DNA from: Neospora caninum Liverpool
Lineage: Eukaryota; Apicomplexa; Conoidasida; Eucoccidiorida; Sarcocystidae
Length of the DNA stretch: 64,000 bases
Assembly: GCF_000208865.1 (NCBI RefSeq)
Contig: NC_018390.1
Coordinates: 2,555,770 to 2,619,769 of the forward strand
Reading direction: 5' to 3'
The notes under the pieces are model-generated. The model saw only the letters and a program-made list of their open reading frames with translations. It did not search any database and had not been told where the DNA came from. This document shows, piece by piece, positions 48,451 to 60,409 of the stretch (position 1 is the stretch's first letter; each line of letters starts with the position of its first letter). Position numbers and translations under genes: made by a program.

Positions 48451-51366
48451 TTTTTGCCACTGGCCTTGCTGCCGCGTATGTTCGAATGATCTAGCAGGTG
48501 TTGGAAAAAACTAGAGATTCGACTGTCTCCGGAAATTGGATTTGAAGCGGTGGACAAAAAGTATCGGAGACTGTATCAGAGTATCTTGTATCACGGTTAA
48601 CTTTCAGTAATGGCATCGGACCTTTGGAGACAGAGACAGCTACGGGACAGTCTGGCCAAAAATCAGATGCGCCTCTTCCTTGACAGGGGGGCCAAGTTTA
48701 CCAACTTTGCTCACGTACACTGAAATACATGCCTTCTTCCACTGGCGTGAAATCAAAGACATTTCATTCTTTACGGTGGATACCATGGACAATTGGACGG
48801 CCCCGGCTTTCCTTAATTTCAAACGGGAAGGCGAAGTAAGCCTCTGGACAGATCGCGCACCGAAGGTGGTGTTAGGCCTGAGTCCTGATCATCCAGAGAG
48901 AACAAATGATTGTTGCTACACCGTCCACATGATGCCATCCCCGCGGGCCTACTTTGCCCCCTTCGCCATCACTTTGGCGAAACATGGTCAATTTTAAAAA
49001 TAACGTCGCCGCACGGTCTCCCAGGTAGGGTCGCGTGACGCTCGGAGAAATGATGGCCACATTGACGCTTGCAACTTAGTTCGTAAATGTAAACAAGACA
49101 GATATATTACTTTGGTAAATCCTATATATATATATATGTATATACATATATGCTTGGCGTCTACTGAGCACTTGCTGTGTATGTGGCATGAAAAGGTTGC
49201 CAGGACGTTTGGGCCACACTATTGGTTACGACACTCTACGCTGAAGTCGTAGACAACTCCACGGCGTCCAGACACGAGACTCCTTAGTCAGCTTCGTCCC
49301 TGACCGAATCAGAATTATGGATGCGACCATAGCGTAATATTTGGGAGAAGGATGTTCTAATACCGGGACAGTCTCCCGTTTTCATCAGCTGTCAACGAGG
49401 GACGCGTCAGCGTATGCGAACCGCAGTCGCTGGCGATCGCACATTTGTTACTGCAGAGGGCCTTACAAGTGGTCTATATTCCATCTCCAAAATGTAGTCG
49501 CATCTGTAAGAGATTCCCGGCACGGGGAAATCGTGTGCATTTCTACTGCGATGGCGTCCCCTTGATGGCAAAGCGCTATTTGTGCGGGCTGAACGAGTTT
49601 TTACGACGGTTCCTTAACTTGCTTCTGCTTTTCCAAGCAAAAAAAGAGCCGGGTCGGCGGACCCTTTTGCACAGAGAAGCATGCATTCTCCCTAAGGCTG
49701 GCTCCAATCCATACGATGAGACCTCCAGGCGATTACTCCGGTCCCACGGAGAGGGAAGGTCGAACCCTGCTCTCCCGTCCCTCCACTATGGATTTAGCTT
49801 TTCTAGAAAGAGTGGACAGACCTTTCGAAGAAAGGTTTTATTCCCTTTTTCCAAAAGGAGCCTCCAAGCCGTCACGGGGGGGTCAGGAGCGGCGGGTGCG
49901 GTGTATCATTCCCTTCACGGTTGCGATCAAGCTCTAGCGCAGCTACGGTTCATGTGAAGAGAGTGTTTCTGCGAGATTTTTCAGCCAAGCTGTTCTGAGG
50001 TTCGTGGGTTGCTTTGGTCCAAGTCGTGGTGACAAAAAACAGAACGGGCTCCGCGCCAAAGATGCCCCGGTCACGAGGCGCTTTGAGGGACAAGGCAAGA
50101 GGAACCTCACACATAACAAATGAACGTTTTGGCTCTGCTATTCCGCCTACTGGCCGAGCGGTAGCGGCTTGTACGTAATTTGAGGGGAACGCACGCCCAG
50201 GACCGAAAGTGCACAGGTTCCCACTGCATTCAGAAGTGTGAGAGCGTCATAGCGTCGGAACCAGGCTACACTTTTCAGACTGCTTCATCTATTACGAACG
50301 CCGTGACATCACCTGGCCCCTGGCTTTACTGGCGAATCTCTTGCACAACGCACTCAAAGATCCTAATCGCTACAGCGGTGAATCCTCGAGGCACCGGCCG
50401 AATTAAAAAAGCGATCTCGAAACAGAGCAGCAGGAGACCGTCTCGTAACTATTGCCAGGTACTGCAAATCCCTGAAACCTGAAGGAAAGATGGTATTTCT
50501 CTTGCAAGCCGCCTTCCGACCTATGTGGGCTTGGGCTTTGAGTAGTGTCTTGACCATTCAACGCGTCGAATCAGCCAACTTAACGTTCTCAGAGGGTAGA
50601 GAATGGAGAATAGTAAGGCTAGATACGGGGACGAAGAGACACGCGGAAACGGTTCCTTTCGGATTTGCCTGAGTTTGGGGCAAAAATAAGGGCGAGAGAG
50701 TAGGAGGTTAAATTAGACAAGGACGAGAACGCGAACTGAGAACCCCCACTTGAACAAAGCAAGAAAAGCCCCGTGCCGGCTTTTTCTCGAGCATCTCGGA
50801 GCCGGCCGCCAGGAAATTCCTTTGGGAGCATGCACTCTTTTCTCGAGAGAAAAAACGCCTCATGCGCCTCATTTTTACGTTGCTTTTCAGGGCTCTATTC
50901 GTGAGATGGTCCTACTAAAGGTCTTTTTCACATGCATTTGCGTGCCAAGGCCTACTCCACTTTTTCGTCTCCGTCCCGTACATTTTCTTTTTCCCCCCTG
51001 AGCAAGGGGTTTTTCTCTGCAGTCTCTTCGGGAACGACAGCTACGACTGGACAGGACAATTACGTCCTTTCCCGAAAGTGACTCTCTTCATTACTGAACA
51101 GCCTTCTCGTTTCAACCGTATATTTCTTTTTTCCGGTGAATTCTACCCCGCGATCGTCTCCTCTTTCTAAGTGCAGAACCATAGTTCTAGGCGGACTTCA
51201 CTGCTCTCGTCCGACGTCTTTTGCATTTCAACTCGTTTTCACTTGCGCATTTTAAACAGAGAACAACATTTGCTAAGGAACCGCTCCGTCATTGCTCAGC
51301 AGTCTTCGCAACTGATCCCTTTCCACGTGCCTAGCATACTTGGTCCTATATCTACCTATCTCTTTT

Positions 51367-51441
51367 TATCACACATCCCTGGGTGTTTATCGATGACCTT
51401 CACATATCACACATCCCTGGGTGTTTATCGAGGACCTTCAC
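51367..51441. repeat. Tandem duplication of about 38 bp
   Basis: The block beginning tcacacatccctgggtgttt and running through tatcga.gaccttcacat is present twice in direct tandem with one base difference, upstream of the cyclophilin gene. Confidence 0.85.
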
Positions 51442-51451
51442 ATACCACCGA

Positions 51452-51474
51452 TATATATATATATATATATATAT
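51452..51474. repeat. (TA)n microsatellite
   Basis: TA run in the 5' flank of the cyclophilin gene, about 165 bases before the ATG. Confidence 0.9.
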
Positions 51475-51637
51475 GTAATGCTGCGCGGCGAACCAACTTG
51501 TTCGGCGGAAATCTAATTCCTTCTTTTCCGTTTTCCCCGTTGATTTTAACTTCTTTCTCGGTGGCAACGGGCGACAACGGGATGCGCCTGTGCTGTTTCC
51601 GGTAGAGGGTCGAAACGCGGTTTGTCTGTTCGCCAAT

Positions 51638-53788
51638 ATGTCGGTCACGATCAAGACAAATCTGGGAGATTTGAAGGCCGAGCTGTATTGCCAGCAGGCT
51701 CCCAAGACGTGCAAGGTAATTTCCGGGGGAACACACATACATGGACATCCTTTTTGCGGGGTTGCTGTCCACTGTTCCCTGCTCTGCTATGGCTTGTGGG
51801 GGAGACGGCTTCGAGCACTGCTAATGGATGCTTGGCTGCGCGGTAGAAGCCTGACCCTCGTCGTTTGCAGAAATTCCGTCAGAGAGATGAAACAGTTTTT
51901 GATCGAATGGAGACCCATCTGCATGCGATGTGAAAGTTGAGATGGCAGTTAGCAAGACGTCGAGCGTCAGGAATCGGACCAGGTGTCCGACCCTCGAGAA
52001 ATTTACGCGTTTTTTGCGCTGACATTTTCCCTTGCAGAATTTTCTTGCTCTCTGTGCTTCGGACTATTACAACGGGACTCGCTTTCACAGGTACGCCGAA
52101 CCTGCATTCGTTCTCGACATTGCTTCCTAGGTGCATATTTGTAGCATATATATATATATATATATATGCGTTCATATACATACTCATCGAACTGTATATG
52201 CAAATATATATAAATACATATATCATTACTGATACGTGTGTTTCCTAGGGCATGGTTAGATACCAACGATCAAACATCTACGCATGCATTCATACAAGTA
52301 TATTTAGATTGACGCCAAGGCAGAGTCTCTCTATACATTTATATATGGTATATATATACACTTATATATGGTATATATTTTTGTATATTAACATGTGCGT
52401 GAGCTTGAATCGGCACCATTTCTGTTTGACTCCTGCCTATATCCCGTCCCTACGGTTACAAGTCGCCAACGTGGTGACAGAGACATGCACAGATAGACTC
52501 TATATGCAATTGTCAATAATATGTGCACCTCTAAGTCTGCAGATTTTCCCTTATTTCGCTTTTTCACGGCCCCACATTTTGTTTTTTCGGTTCCCTCTCC
52601 TAGATTTGTTTCCGTGGTGGGCGTGCGGGTGTTGGCCTTTTCCAGAAATATTAAAGGCTTCGCCATCCAGGGCGGCGATCCCACTGGTACGGGCAAGGGG
52701 GGAGACAGCATCTACGGCGGCCTCTTCGAGGACGAATTTGTCTCTTCTCTCAAGGTGCGCGCTGCGTCCGAAAGGAAAACTGAGCAACCGAGAGACGTGA
52801 ACCGACTCCGTTGTTTTTATTCTTCATGACTTCGCGTGTCTCAAATCGAGTCAACGCGGAGAATTTAGAGTACGGCGAACGCTTCCCCAGTTCTCTCCAG
52901 AAGTCAGGAGCGCGCGGCGAAATCAAAGCGGGCGAGACATGTGGCGAGGAGGCATGTGCGCGTCTGTCGCGGCGAGGAACAACCCGAGTTGCGTTCAGCT
53001 GTCTTCTCAGTCACGTTCTCTTCGCTTCCCAGGGAAGCAATTGGCGATCCGGTGGTGTGCAGTTTAACGCCGTCTTCGACAGGCACGCATGTTTGTGTGT
53101 GTGTGGACTCTGACGGTTTCACGCCAGCAGAAGGCCCAGTTGAATGACGACTCTTGGCGATTCTGTGCTGCACGCGAGTCATCGCTCTACACGGATCTGC
53201 CTAAGATCGCGATAAGTGTATCTCGGTATATATCTGCCTGCATTCTCTAATCTTGTTCCCGTGTGCATGCACGCTCCCCGACGCGCGGGCCAGCTGTTGG
53301 GTTGGCGGAAGCAAGGCTGTCGAATTGCTCTCGCTGTATTTAATGGAGGATAAACGTCAACGTACAGCACAAGATACTTTAGAATTCCTCCTTCACATGC
53401 ATTTGGAGATTCATAAGCATCGGAATCTGTACATGTGGAAATATCTTCTTGCATTTGCAGGGAAGTATTGGTATGTCAAAAAAGCATGGACGGTATCTTG
53501 GAGTGTTATTTTTGCTTTGTGCTTGTGCAGCACGACCGTCGGGGAATTTTGTCGATGGCGAACCAGGGGAAACCAAACACGAATGGTTCGCAGTTCTTCA
53601 TCACGTATTGCCGGCAGCCGCATTTGAATGGCGTCTACTCGGTCTTTGGCCGGCTTATAGACGGCATGGACACGCTGGACAAGATGGAGAGAGAACCAGT
53701 TGGCCGCAAGAATCGCCCGGAAAACGATATCATCATTGAGCAAGTGATTATCCACGCCAACCCGATCGCGGAAATGGAGCAGCTCTGA
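51638..53788 (+). CDS. PPIL3: Cyclophilin-type peptidyl-prolyl isomerase, PPIL3 type
   Basis: Four exons in phase, 165 residues (human PPIL3 has 161): 51638-51715, 52038-52090, 52646-52754 and 53531-53788. Starts [20 protein letters not shown]; then [84 protein letters not shown] and a C terminus [12 protein letters not shown]. The catalytic Arg (FHR), Phe (SQFF) and Gln (IQGGDP, GSQ) are present. His stands where cyclophilin A has the indole Trp, as in PPIL3. The family works in or near the spliceosome as a proline isomerase or scaffold. The start ATG gives the exact family N terminus. Introns 2 and 3 contain TA runs. Confidence 0.92.
52144..52166. repeat. (TA)n microsatellite
   Basis: TA run in the second cyclophilin intron. 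Imperfect ttatatatggtatata repeats follow at about 52338-52390. Confidence 0.85.
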
Positions 53789-54999
53789 TCTTTTTCGGTG
53801 CCGTTTTCTGCCTCCTTGGAATCTGTGGAAGACCCACACCTGTCTCCCTAGCAGCGGCGAACCTCTTTAAAATAATTTCGATTTTCCCACATCGTCCTGC
53901 TCTCGCGCGCACGGCGCCTTCTTCCTGAGTCGGGTTCGCGTTTCACTCGTTCCGCTCCTTGCGCCTTGCCTTCGAGAGCCCCCAGAGACTGCTTAGACGA
54001 TGCCAGGCTCGCGCCAAAGTGGATGAGAACAACAAGGCCCGAGGGAATGAACAAAGCGAAGGCCCGACCAATACGCAGGCGGCGCATGCAGATTGCGAGT
54101 CGCGACACTGCGGGACGGTGTCGCCGTTTTTGCTCTCTTTTCTCACTTTTTTTAATGTCCCTTCAAAGCGCTGCAACCTGGACAATACCCAAGTTTCGTT
54201 TCTCGATCAGGTAATGGTGTCAAATCAGATCGTGTTGAGAAAGCCACGCAACGACAGGTGCTCTGTTTTCTTTCCTTTTCCGTCCTCGTTGGCTGCGCTG
54301 TCCTGCGAGTCTCGTTTTCTCGCCGCAGTTGTTTCTGCGCCGAGAACGCGCGTTTCTTCTTTCTGCCAGTTTTTGACACGGTTTTTGCCTTTTTTGTGGA
54401 ACCCTAGAGACAGCGCTCTTGGAGGAGCGCCGCAACTCACGGCCATTGGGCGCACACGCTGTCATAAGGTTTTCCCACTATTCTTTTTGCCTGCCTTCTT
54501 TCTTTTTCTCTTTCGCGTCTGCAACTGAGCGTCTGCGTCCGGTCCCTTCTCTGTCTCTCCGTCTCGATGCATCCCCTGTCTTTGGAGCTCCACCGGTGCC
54601 CGAGCAAGCAGGGGAGGGAAGTGGACGAGAAGACAGAGAAAGACGTTCCAAGCGGGGAGGATTCGCGACGATGCTTTTTTCGACGTCCGAGGGTTTTTAA
54701 AATTCACGACAGGGAATGCGTGAATAATGACAACCACCTGGTCTGCATCGAGGACAGCCAGATTCACAAAAAGGGGCATGTGCAGATGCAGAGATATTGA
54801 GAGGTTCAGGACGATGTGACAAAATCCTTCGCAAACAAGAAGCAAATGCCCTCATTCACATATATATATATATATATATATTGATGTGTGTAGGCTAGGG
54901 ATCATTGTACCGTCGCCGTATATTGATGGAGAAGGTCGAGACAGGGACGAACATCTGAGTACATGACATGCACCCGCCCGCACCGTACTCGATTCTTTG
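53789..54999. other. Convergent intergenic region (3' flanks of PPIL3 and SPAG17)
   Basis: No exon recognised. A TA run lies at about 54860-54881. Both 3' UTRs are expected here. Confidence 0.5.
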
Positions 55000-56512
55000 T
55001 TACACGGCCTCAGCCGTGACTGGAATGCGAATCAGATGAGCCTTGTGTGTGACGAGAATGACAGCAGAGACAGGGCCCGGGCGATGGGCGACGAGCTCCG
55101 CGAGAATCTCCAAGCAGAGACCGGGGGCGATCTGGGAAGTCGTAAGCATTCGCAAAAACACAGACATCCCCCCTCATAAAGGATCTTCGCGACCGCGAAA
55201 CAACTTCTTTTCTCATGAATTGGCGGATACACGGATAATCGTTCCGCAGTTTCGGGGGATCCGGCGAAAGGTGTGCGCTCTAGAGGGTGTTCAAGAGGCC
55301 AGCTGCGCTGAATGAACAAAACGGTTTTAGCTGCCTTTGAGTCAAAAGGGAAATGACGCGCCCAGATATCCGCGGTGACCCGAGGAACGCTGCGTCCGAG
55401 GTGCGGAAAGCAGAACCCAAGAAGACAGCAGGATGCTTGCAACCTTTGCGTATCCTGTTCTTCATCTGACTCTCCACCCTCACTCCTTCCACAACAGAGA
55501 AACACTACAAGTCTAGTTCTGTAGCAGCGCATATATATATATGTATATATATGTATATATCTATATATATATATATATACCCATGTATACAGACACGTAG
55601 AACGATCTACAGTTCGGTGTCTACTTAGATTGACACATATATGTTTATAATGGAGATTTGCTTGTTCCGTAAGAAGCGATACACATATATATATATATAT
55701 ATATATATGTGTAGGCAAATAAACAAAGGCAGCGTGTGTCGCTGTTTCGCGCCTCACGCGTCCAGCTGTATAGAAGAGTTGAATATCGTATCCATCGTCG
55801 GGGCCGGTATGTTCGAGAACGACGCTGAATCGACACACGTCGGAGTCCAGGTTCCGGACGCGCGTCCCCGACCGCATGCGCTCGCCAACCTTGCAGGCGC
55901 CAAAATCGAGACGCCTTGGAAAAACTTCCACGAGCCTTTGAGGAGAGTCCTGGGCAGAGGCGAGCACAGAGAGAAACGCTTGAGCCTCCGCATGCAACTT
56001 TCATACAAATGGACGAAGGAGGAGAGACAGAGCAAGCACGGACGAGGAAGAGAGAGACAGCGCAAGGCGAAACCGCGACATGGGAAAGAAAAGGAGAGAC
56101 ACCAGAAACGAGGGGAAGAAATGCAGAAATCGAGAGAGCGACAAATGGGGAGGTACCAGGCCAGAGAGAGAGAGAACGGGAGAGCAAAAACCAATTCCGA
56201 GAGAAGGAAGGAGAGGTGAAGGGGAGGAAACACATGCACGCATTGAAATGCGTTCACCTGGGTGTACACCAGACGTTGCGCGTAGATGGCTCTGGGGTTG
56301 CCTGTTTGTGTCTGAACCTGCATGCGTCTTCTTATCCTTTCTCTTTCTCGCGGGGAACACTTTTTGCGTCACTGTAGTCCCCCGCTTTTTCTGTTTCCTC
56401 TCTCAGCTTTTTCGAACCGCCGTCCTCGGTGGCTGCATCTTCAGCTTGTTCTCACCTTAAAAGCATGCCCTTCTGTCTGTACGTAGTATCTCCTTTCCAC
56501 ATGGACAGATAC

Positions 56513-56554
<42 letters not shown>

Positions 56555-57558
56555 GATATGAAGAAAAATATGTGCATATATATGTGCATTGTCTGTACTT
56601 TTTTCTTTTTCTCTTACACGTGTTTTTACCTGGGAGGCCTCGCGCTGTGTTTTCGGGAACAATGATGCTGTTTTGATTTTTCTGTCGACAGGCGCCTCGG
56701 TCATCTGGTACTTTTCGTTTGGCAAAAACCCGCAGGTGGCGTCCAAGTCTTTCCTCGCCACAATCATCTTGGAGATGAAACTGTCTCGACAGCAGAATCC
56801 GTCTTTCTCTCTTGGTTTCCCATACACGTTGTACACTGAAGACTTCACTCGGATGTCGAGTTCTTCTGTGTCTCGTTCTTTCGGCTGTCTGCTCTTCCGC
56901 AACCTTTCCCCCCTGCTCCGTTCTTCCAACGCGTGGCTGTGATCCTTGCACTCATTTCCTTTTTCTTCCCCTTCCCGCCTTTGCCGCGAAAAAGCGCTTT
57001 TTTCCCTTGTAGGAGCGCCTTTGCCGCACGCTTGCGCCGCCTGTCTGTCTGCTACGCTTTCCTCGGGGACTCTGTGCGTCGCCTCGCTCTCTGCGTCACC
57101 AGTTCGAACGAAGTCCGTCGAGAGCCGAGAGGATTCACGAGACACTCGACCGGACTCAAGTGCGAGGCCATCATCTGCCCACGGGGTGACTCCCCAATGC
57201 AGCGGATCCACTGCATTTATCGCACCGCTCGGCATTTCGCGACTCGCCTTGCCAGTCCGCTCAAGAGACACTATCTCGGGTGAGAACACCGCGCGGTGAC
57301 CTGAGCACGAAACTCCTGAACAAGCAGACGCAAATCAAAACACGCAAAGACGGTGATGAGCCAAGCCGCCTATATATATATATATATATTTATATATACA
57401 TGCTTATCTACACAGAGGCGAATGCTTATACAAATGGATATCTATATATATATATATATATAGATAGATATAGATATCCATTTGTATAAGCATTCGCCTC
57501 TGTGTATGCAGACACGTTCATAGATGCAAATGGATATACGTATATGTACCCATGTATG

Positions 57559-57600
<42 letters not shown>

Positions 57601-57645
57601 GTTGCCTCCGTGTCGGGAGACTTCGCATTATAGTTTAATCTCATC

Positions 57646-57685
<40 letters not shown>

Positions 57686-58311
57686 GTAGAACGCCTTTGA
57701 AGTCCTGAGAGTGAGTTTTCCGTCGATTTCCGTGTCTCTTTCTGCGTATTTGGCAGGTGTCCATGCAACTCCACATCATCTACCTTCATCTTGCTGCGCT
57801 TCTCTTTGAGCACTTGCGCTCGGGTCTTCCGAACTTTTTCCGCCCGAGAAAGGCGCCTCACAAACGGCGACTGGTGGAAGGTCTTTCCCGTGAAGGCTGT
57901 CTTTGTCGGTTTCTTCAGCAGCACCGCGTGTCTCTCGCTTCTGCTGATCTTGTTCCAAATCGAAGGAAGCGAAGTTGCGCTCTTCTTTCCCTTCCAGTTC
58001 TTGCGCCGATTCCCAGAAACACTCTGAGAAGGAAGTGCTCCTCTGCAGCCGCGCGCGTCTCTCGGGCGGCGCGTCAGCCGCGAAGGCCGGTGCGGGGCGT
58101 AGCCCACCTGCGAGGAACGGCCACCGATCCGACAAAAGCATTCGTTTTGACCTCCATTTTTCGAAGCTTCTTCGAAACAGACTCGTGGAGGGTATGCCCA
58201 TACCTCCGCGAACGCGTGTGCAAGTGACCAAACACGAACGGAAAACCCCCCCTTTCTCTGAGGAGAGAGAGAAGGGAAGCGAGGCAATGATACGAAAATA
58301 TATACACACAT

Positions 58312-58345
<34 letters not shown>

Positions 58346-60354
58346 ATATATATATATATATATATGTAGGCTCTTGGTTCCTGGCAAACAAACTGTAGGA
58401 TTCCACGTTGGCATGAACACGCGGTTCAATTCGTTTGCCTTGGATCTCCCCCCCTCGCCAGAGACAAGGGAAGAACGCGACATCGGCGAGGAGTTCGCAG
58501 GTTAACCACACCGTTTCGATGCAGGCGCAGAGGCAGCATAAAAGATCCAGCCGGATCCAACAACCAAGGTTTGGGCCTCCTGTCGAAGGCGCTGCATTCT
58601 GCGGCTGTGCGGGGGCCGACTCGAGAAATCAAACGCGACATGAAAAATCAGGAAAGCACCTCCGTCAGAAACGGTGGGGCGGGTGCCCGGGGGCGACTCC
58701 ACGGTTGGTTTGCAGCTCTTCAGAGTTTCGAGCGCCTCTCTCAGCCACTCCTCCTGACGCCTAAACAAAACGCGGAAAAGAGCGTCGTGTCGCTTTGTCA
58801 TGCTTCGCCTACGAATGTGCATTCCGGCTGTTATTCACGCACTCAGAAACGTTTATGAGTATAAATGCATTTTGATATGCATACCAAAGGAGCAAACGGT
58901 GCCTTGGGTGTTTTTTCCCCTCCGTAGCTCCAGCTATATTCACAGCCATGCTGTATATACAACTACAATTACATATCCATCTATGCATCTACACACATGC
59001 ATATGCATATCCGTGCAGAGGAGAGTGGAAGAGGCCTAACGGTTCACGAGCGCGCCAATAAGCGGAGGGTTCGATTATCAGCGCCGCGCTTGACAGGAAG
59101 ACAAACAGTGGATCGGGTCCATCTCCTCTTTTTTATTGCGGCAACTCAGTGTATCCGGAGATAGGGAGAACTAGGAGCGAGGTGAAAGTACCTGGGGGGG
59201 ATGACTTGGCCGCGAAGAAGGAGACACTTTAGCTCGAGGGCCTGCACGCTCAAGACGGAGGAAGGAAGACGCAGAAGGCTGAACGCAAGCGAGGCCTCGC
59301 GAGCGGCGTTGTTTCTCTGCTGTTTTCCTTTGCGAGAATGTTCCTTTTCTGCTCGATCGGCTGAGAGCCTCTCTGTACACAGAGCACCTCTAGGAAGCCG
59401 CCGGCAATGCATCTCTATTGCCGAGGCTGTCTTTGTGTGATTCGATCTGTATCTCTGCATGGGGATATCTAGTGCAGACGCGCGTCTCAAACAAACGCGC
59501 TCGACAGGATACGTGAGCGGGACAGCCTGTCGACACCCCATGTCGATTCACGTGCAAGTCACTACTACGCCGCCCTCTCGGCAGCATCTCCTTTGCAACA
59601 CGCACAGACACAAGTATAAAAATATTGACGTAAATGAGGATGTGCATGTTTCTTTGAGGAGAAAGTTCCAACGAGCTTATGTCAAGATCTCGAGGCAGCA
59701 ACGTCTTTGGAAACAGTCCAGAAATATCGGTTTCGGATTCAGCAGAAAGGCCGACGAGTGGGTGCGGAGTGAAACACGCGTCAAGGATTACACAGAGAAA
59801 AGAGATTGATGCATATGTAAATATATGCCCACACGCATAGATGTATATCTAAATAGATTGGTGGTTCGGTATATTCTCTGGGCCGTCACAAAGTGTGGTC
59901 TGATTCTCTCTGAGAGCAGTCCATTTGTGTTTTTCCAGTTGTCCTCCCGTGCTTTTTTGTTACTTCATGTGGCTTCCCCCCTGAGACTTCTCTCACCTTG
60001 GTTGGAGAGAAAGAAATCGGCGACATCCGGCGAGACCAAGTAGGGGATGTTGTGCCTGGCCTTTGTTGCCTCCCATTGAAGGTACCGAAAGTACCTTTCC
60101 TGGAAATCCCGCCACCGCTCAGGCTCTGCTTCTGGATACTCAAGAAATGTTCTGCATACGAACACAGTGCACATACATCTGTCGTTCTGTGTATACACGT
60201 CTCTCGCACCCTTTAGACTGCACCCAAATGCATGAGCGAGCGCGAAACAGATTAGCCGGGAAGTCTGTCCACAGTACAGCCTACGCCCACGCACGAGACA
60301 TGTATGTACCCCTTTGTGTAGGGAGCATATAACCGTCTATATGCAAGCACATTC

Positions 60355-60409
<55 letters not shown>

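Larger units (their letters stand above)
48451..51637. other. 3.2-kb divergent intergenic region
   Basis: It lies between start codons at 48450 (minus) and 51638 (plus). No recognised exon, RNA gene or organelle-derived insert was found. It includes open frames at 48680-48997 and 49445-49957 without family similarity, a TA run near 49121-49150, a 38-base tandem duplication at 51367-51441 and a TA run at 51452-51474. Two promoters are expected here. Confidence 0.5.

Noticed and set aside
49445..49957. 170-codon plus-strand open frame, considered as a gene or a nuclear copy of mitochondrial DNA
   Set aside because: No family pattern, no splice support, and no recognisable coccidian cob, cox1 or cox3 sequence; left as unexplained intergenic sequence.
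50150..50260. tggccgagcggtagcggc resembles a tRNA-Leu/Ser D arm
   Set aside because: No pairable acceptor stem, anticodon arm or T arm could be laid out around it.
58380..58500. Minus-strand frame containing WNPTVCLPG, at first taken as a SPAG17 exon
   Set aside because: No donor separates it from the adjacent TA repeat in a usable phase, and exons 58604-58512 and 58257-57784 join perfectly without it.
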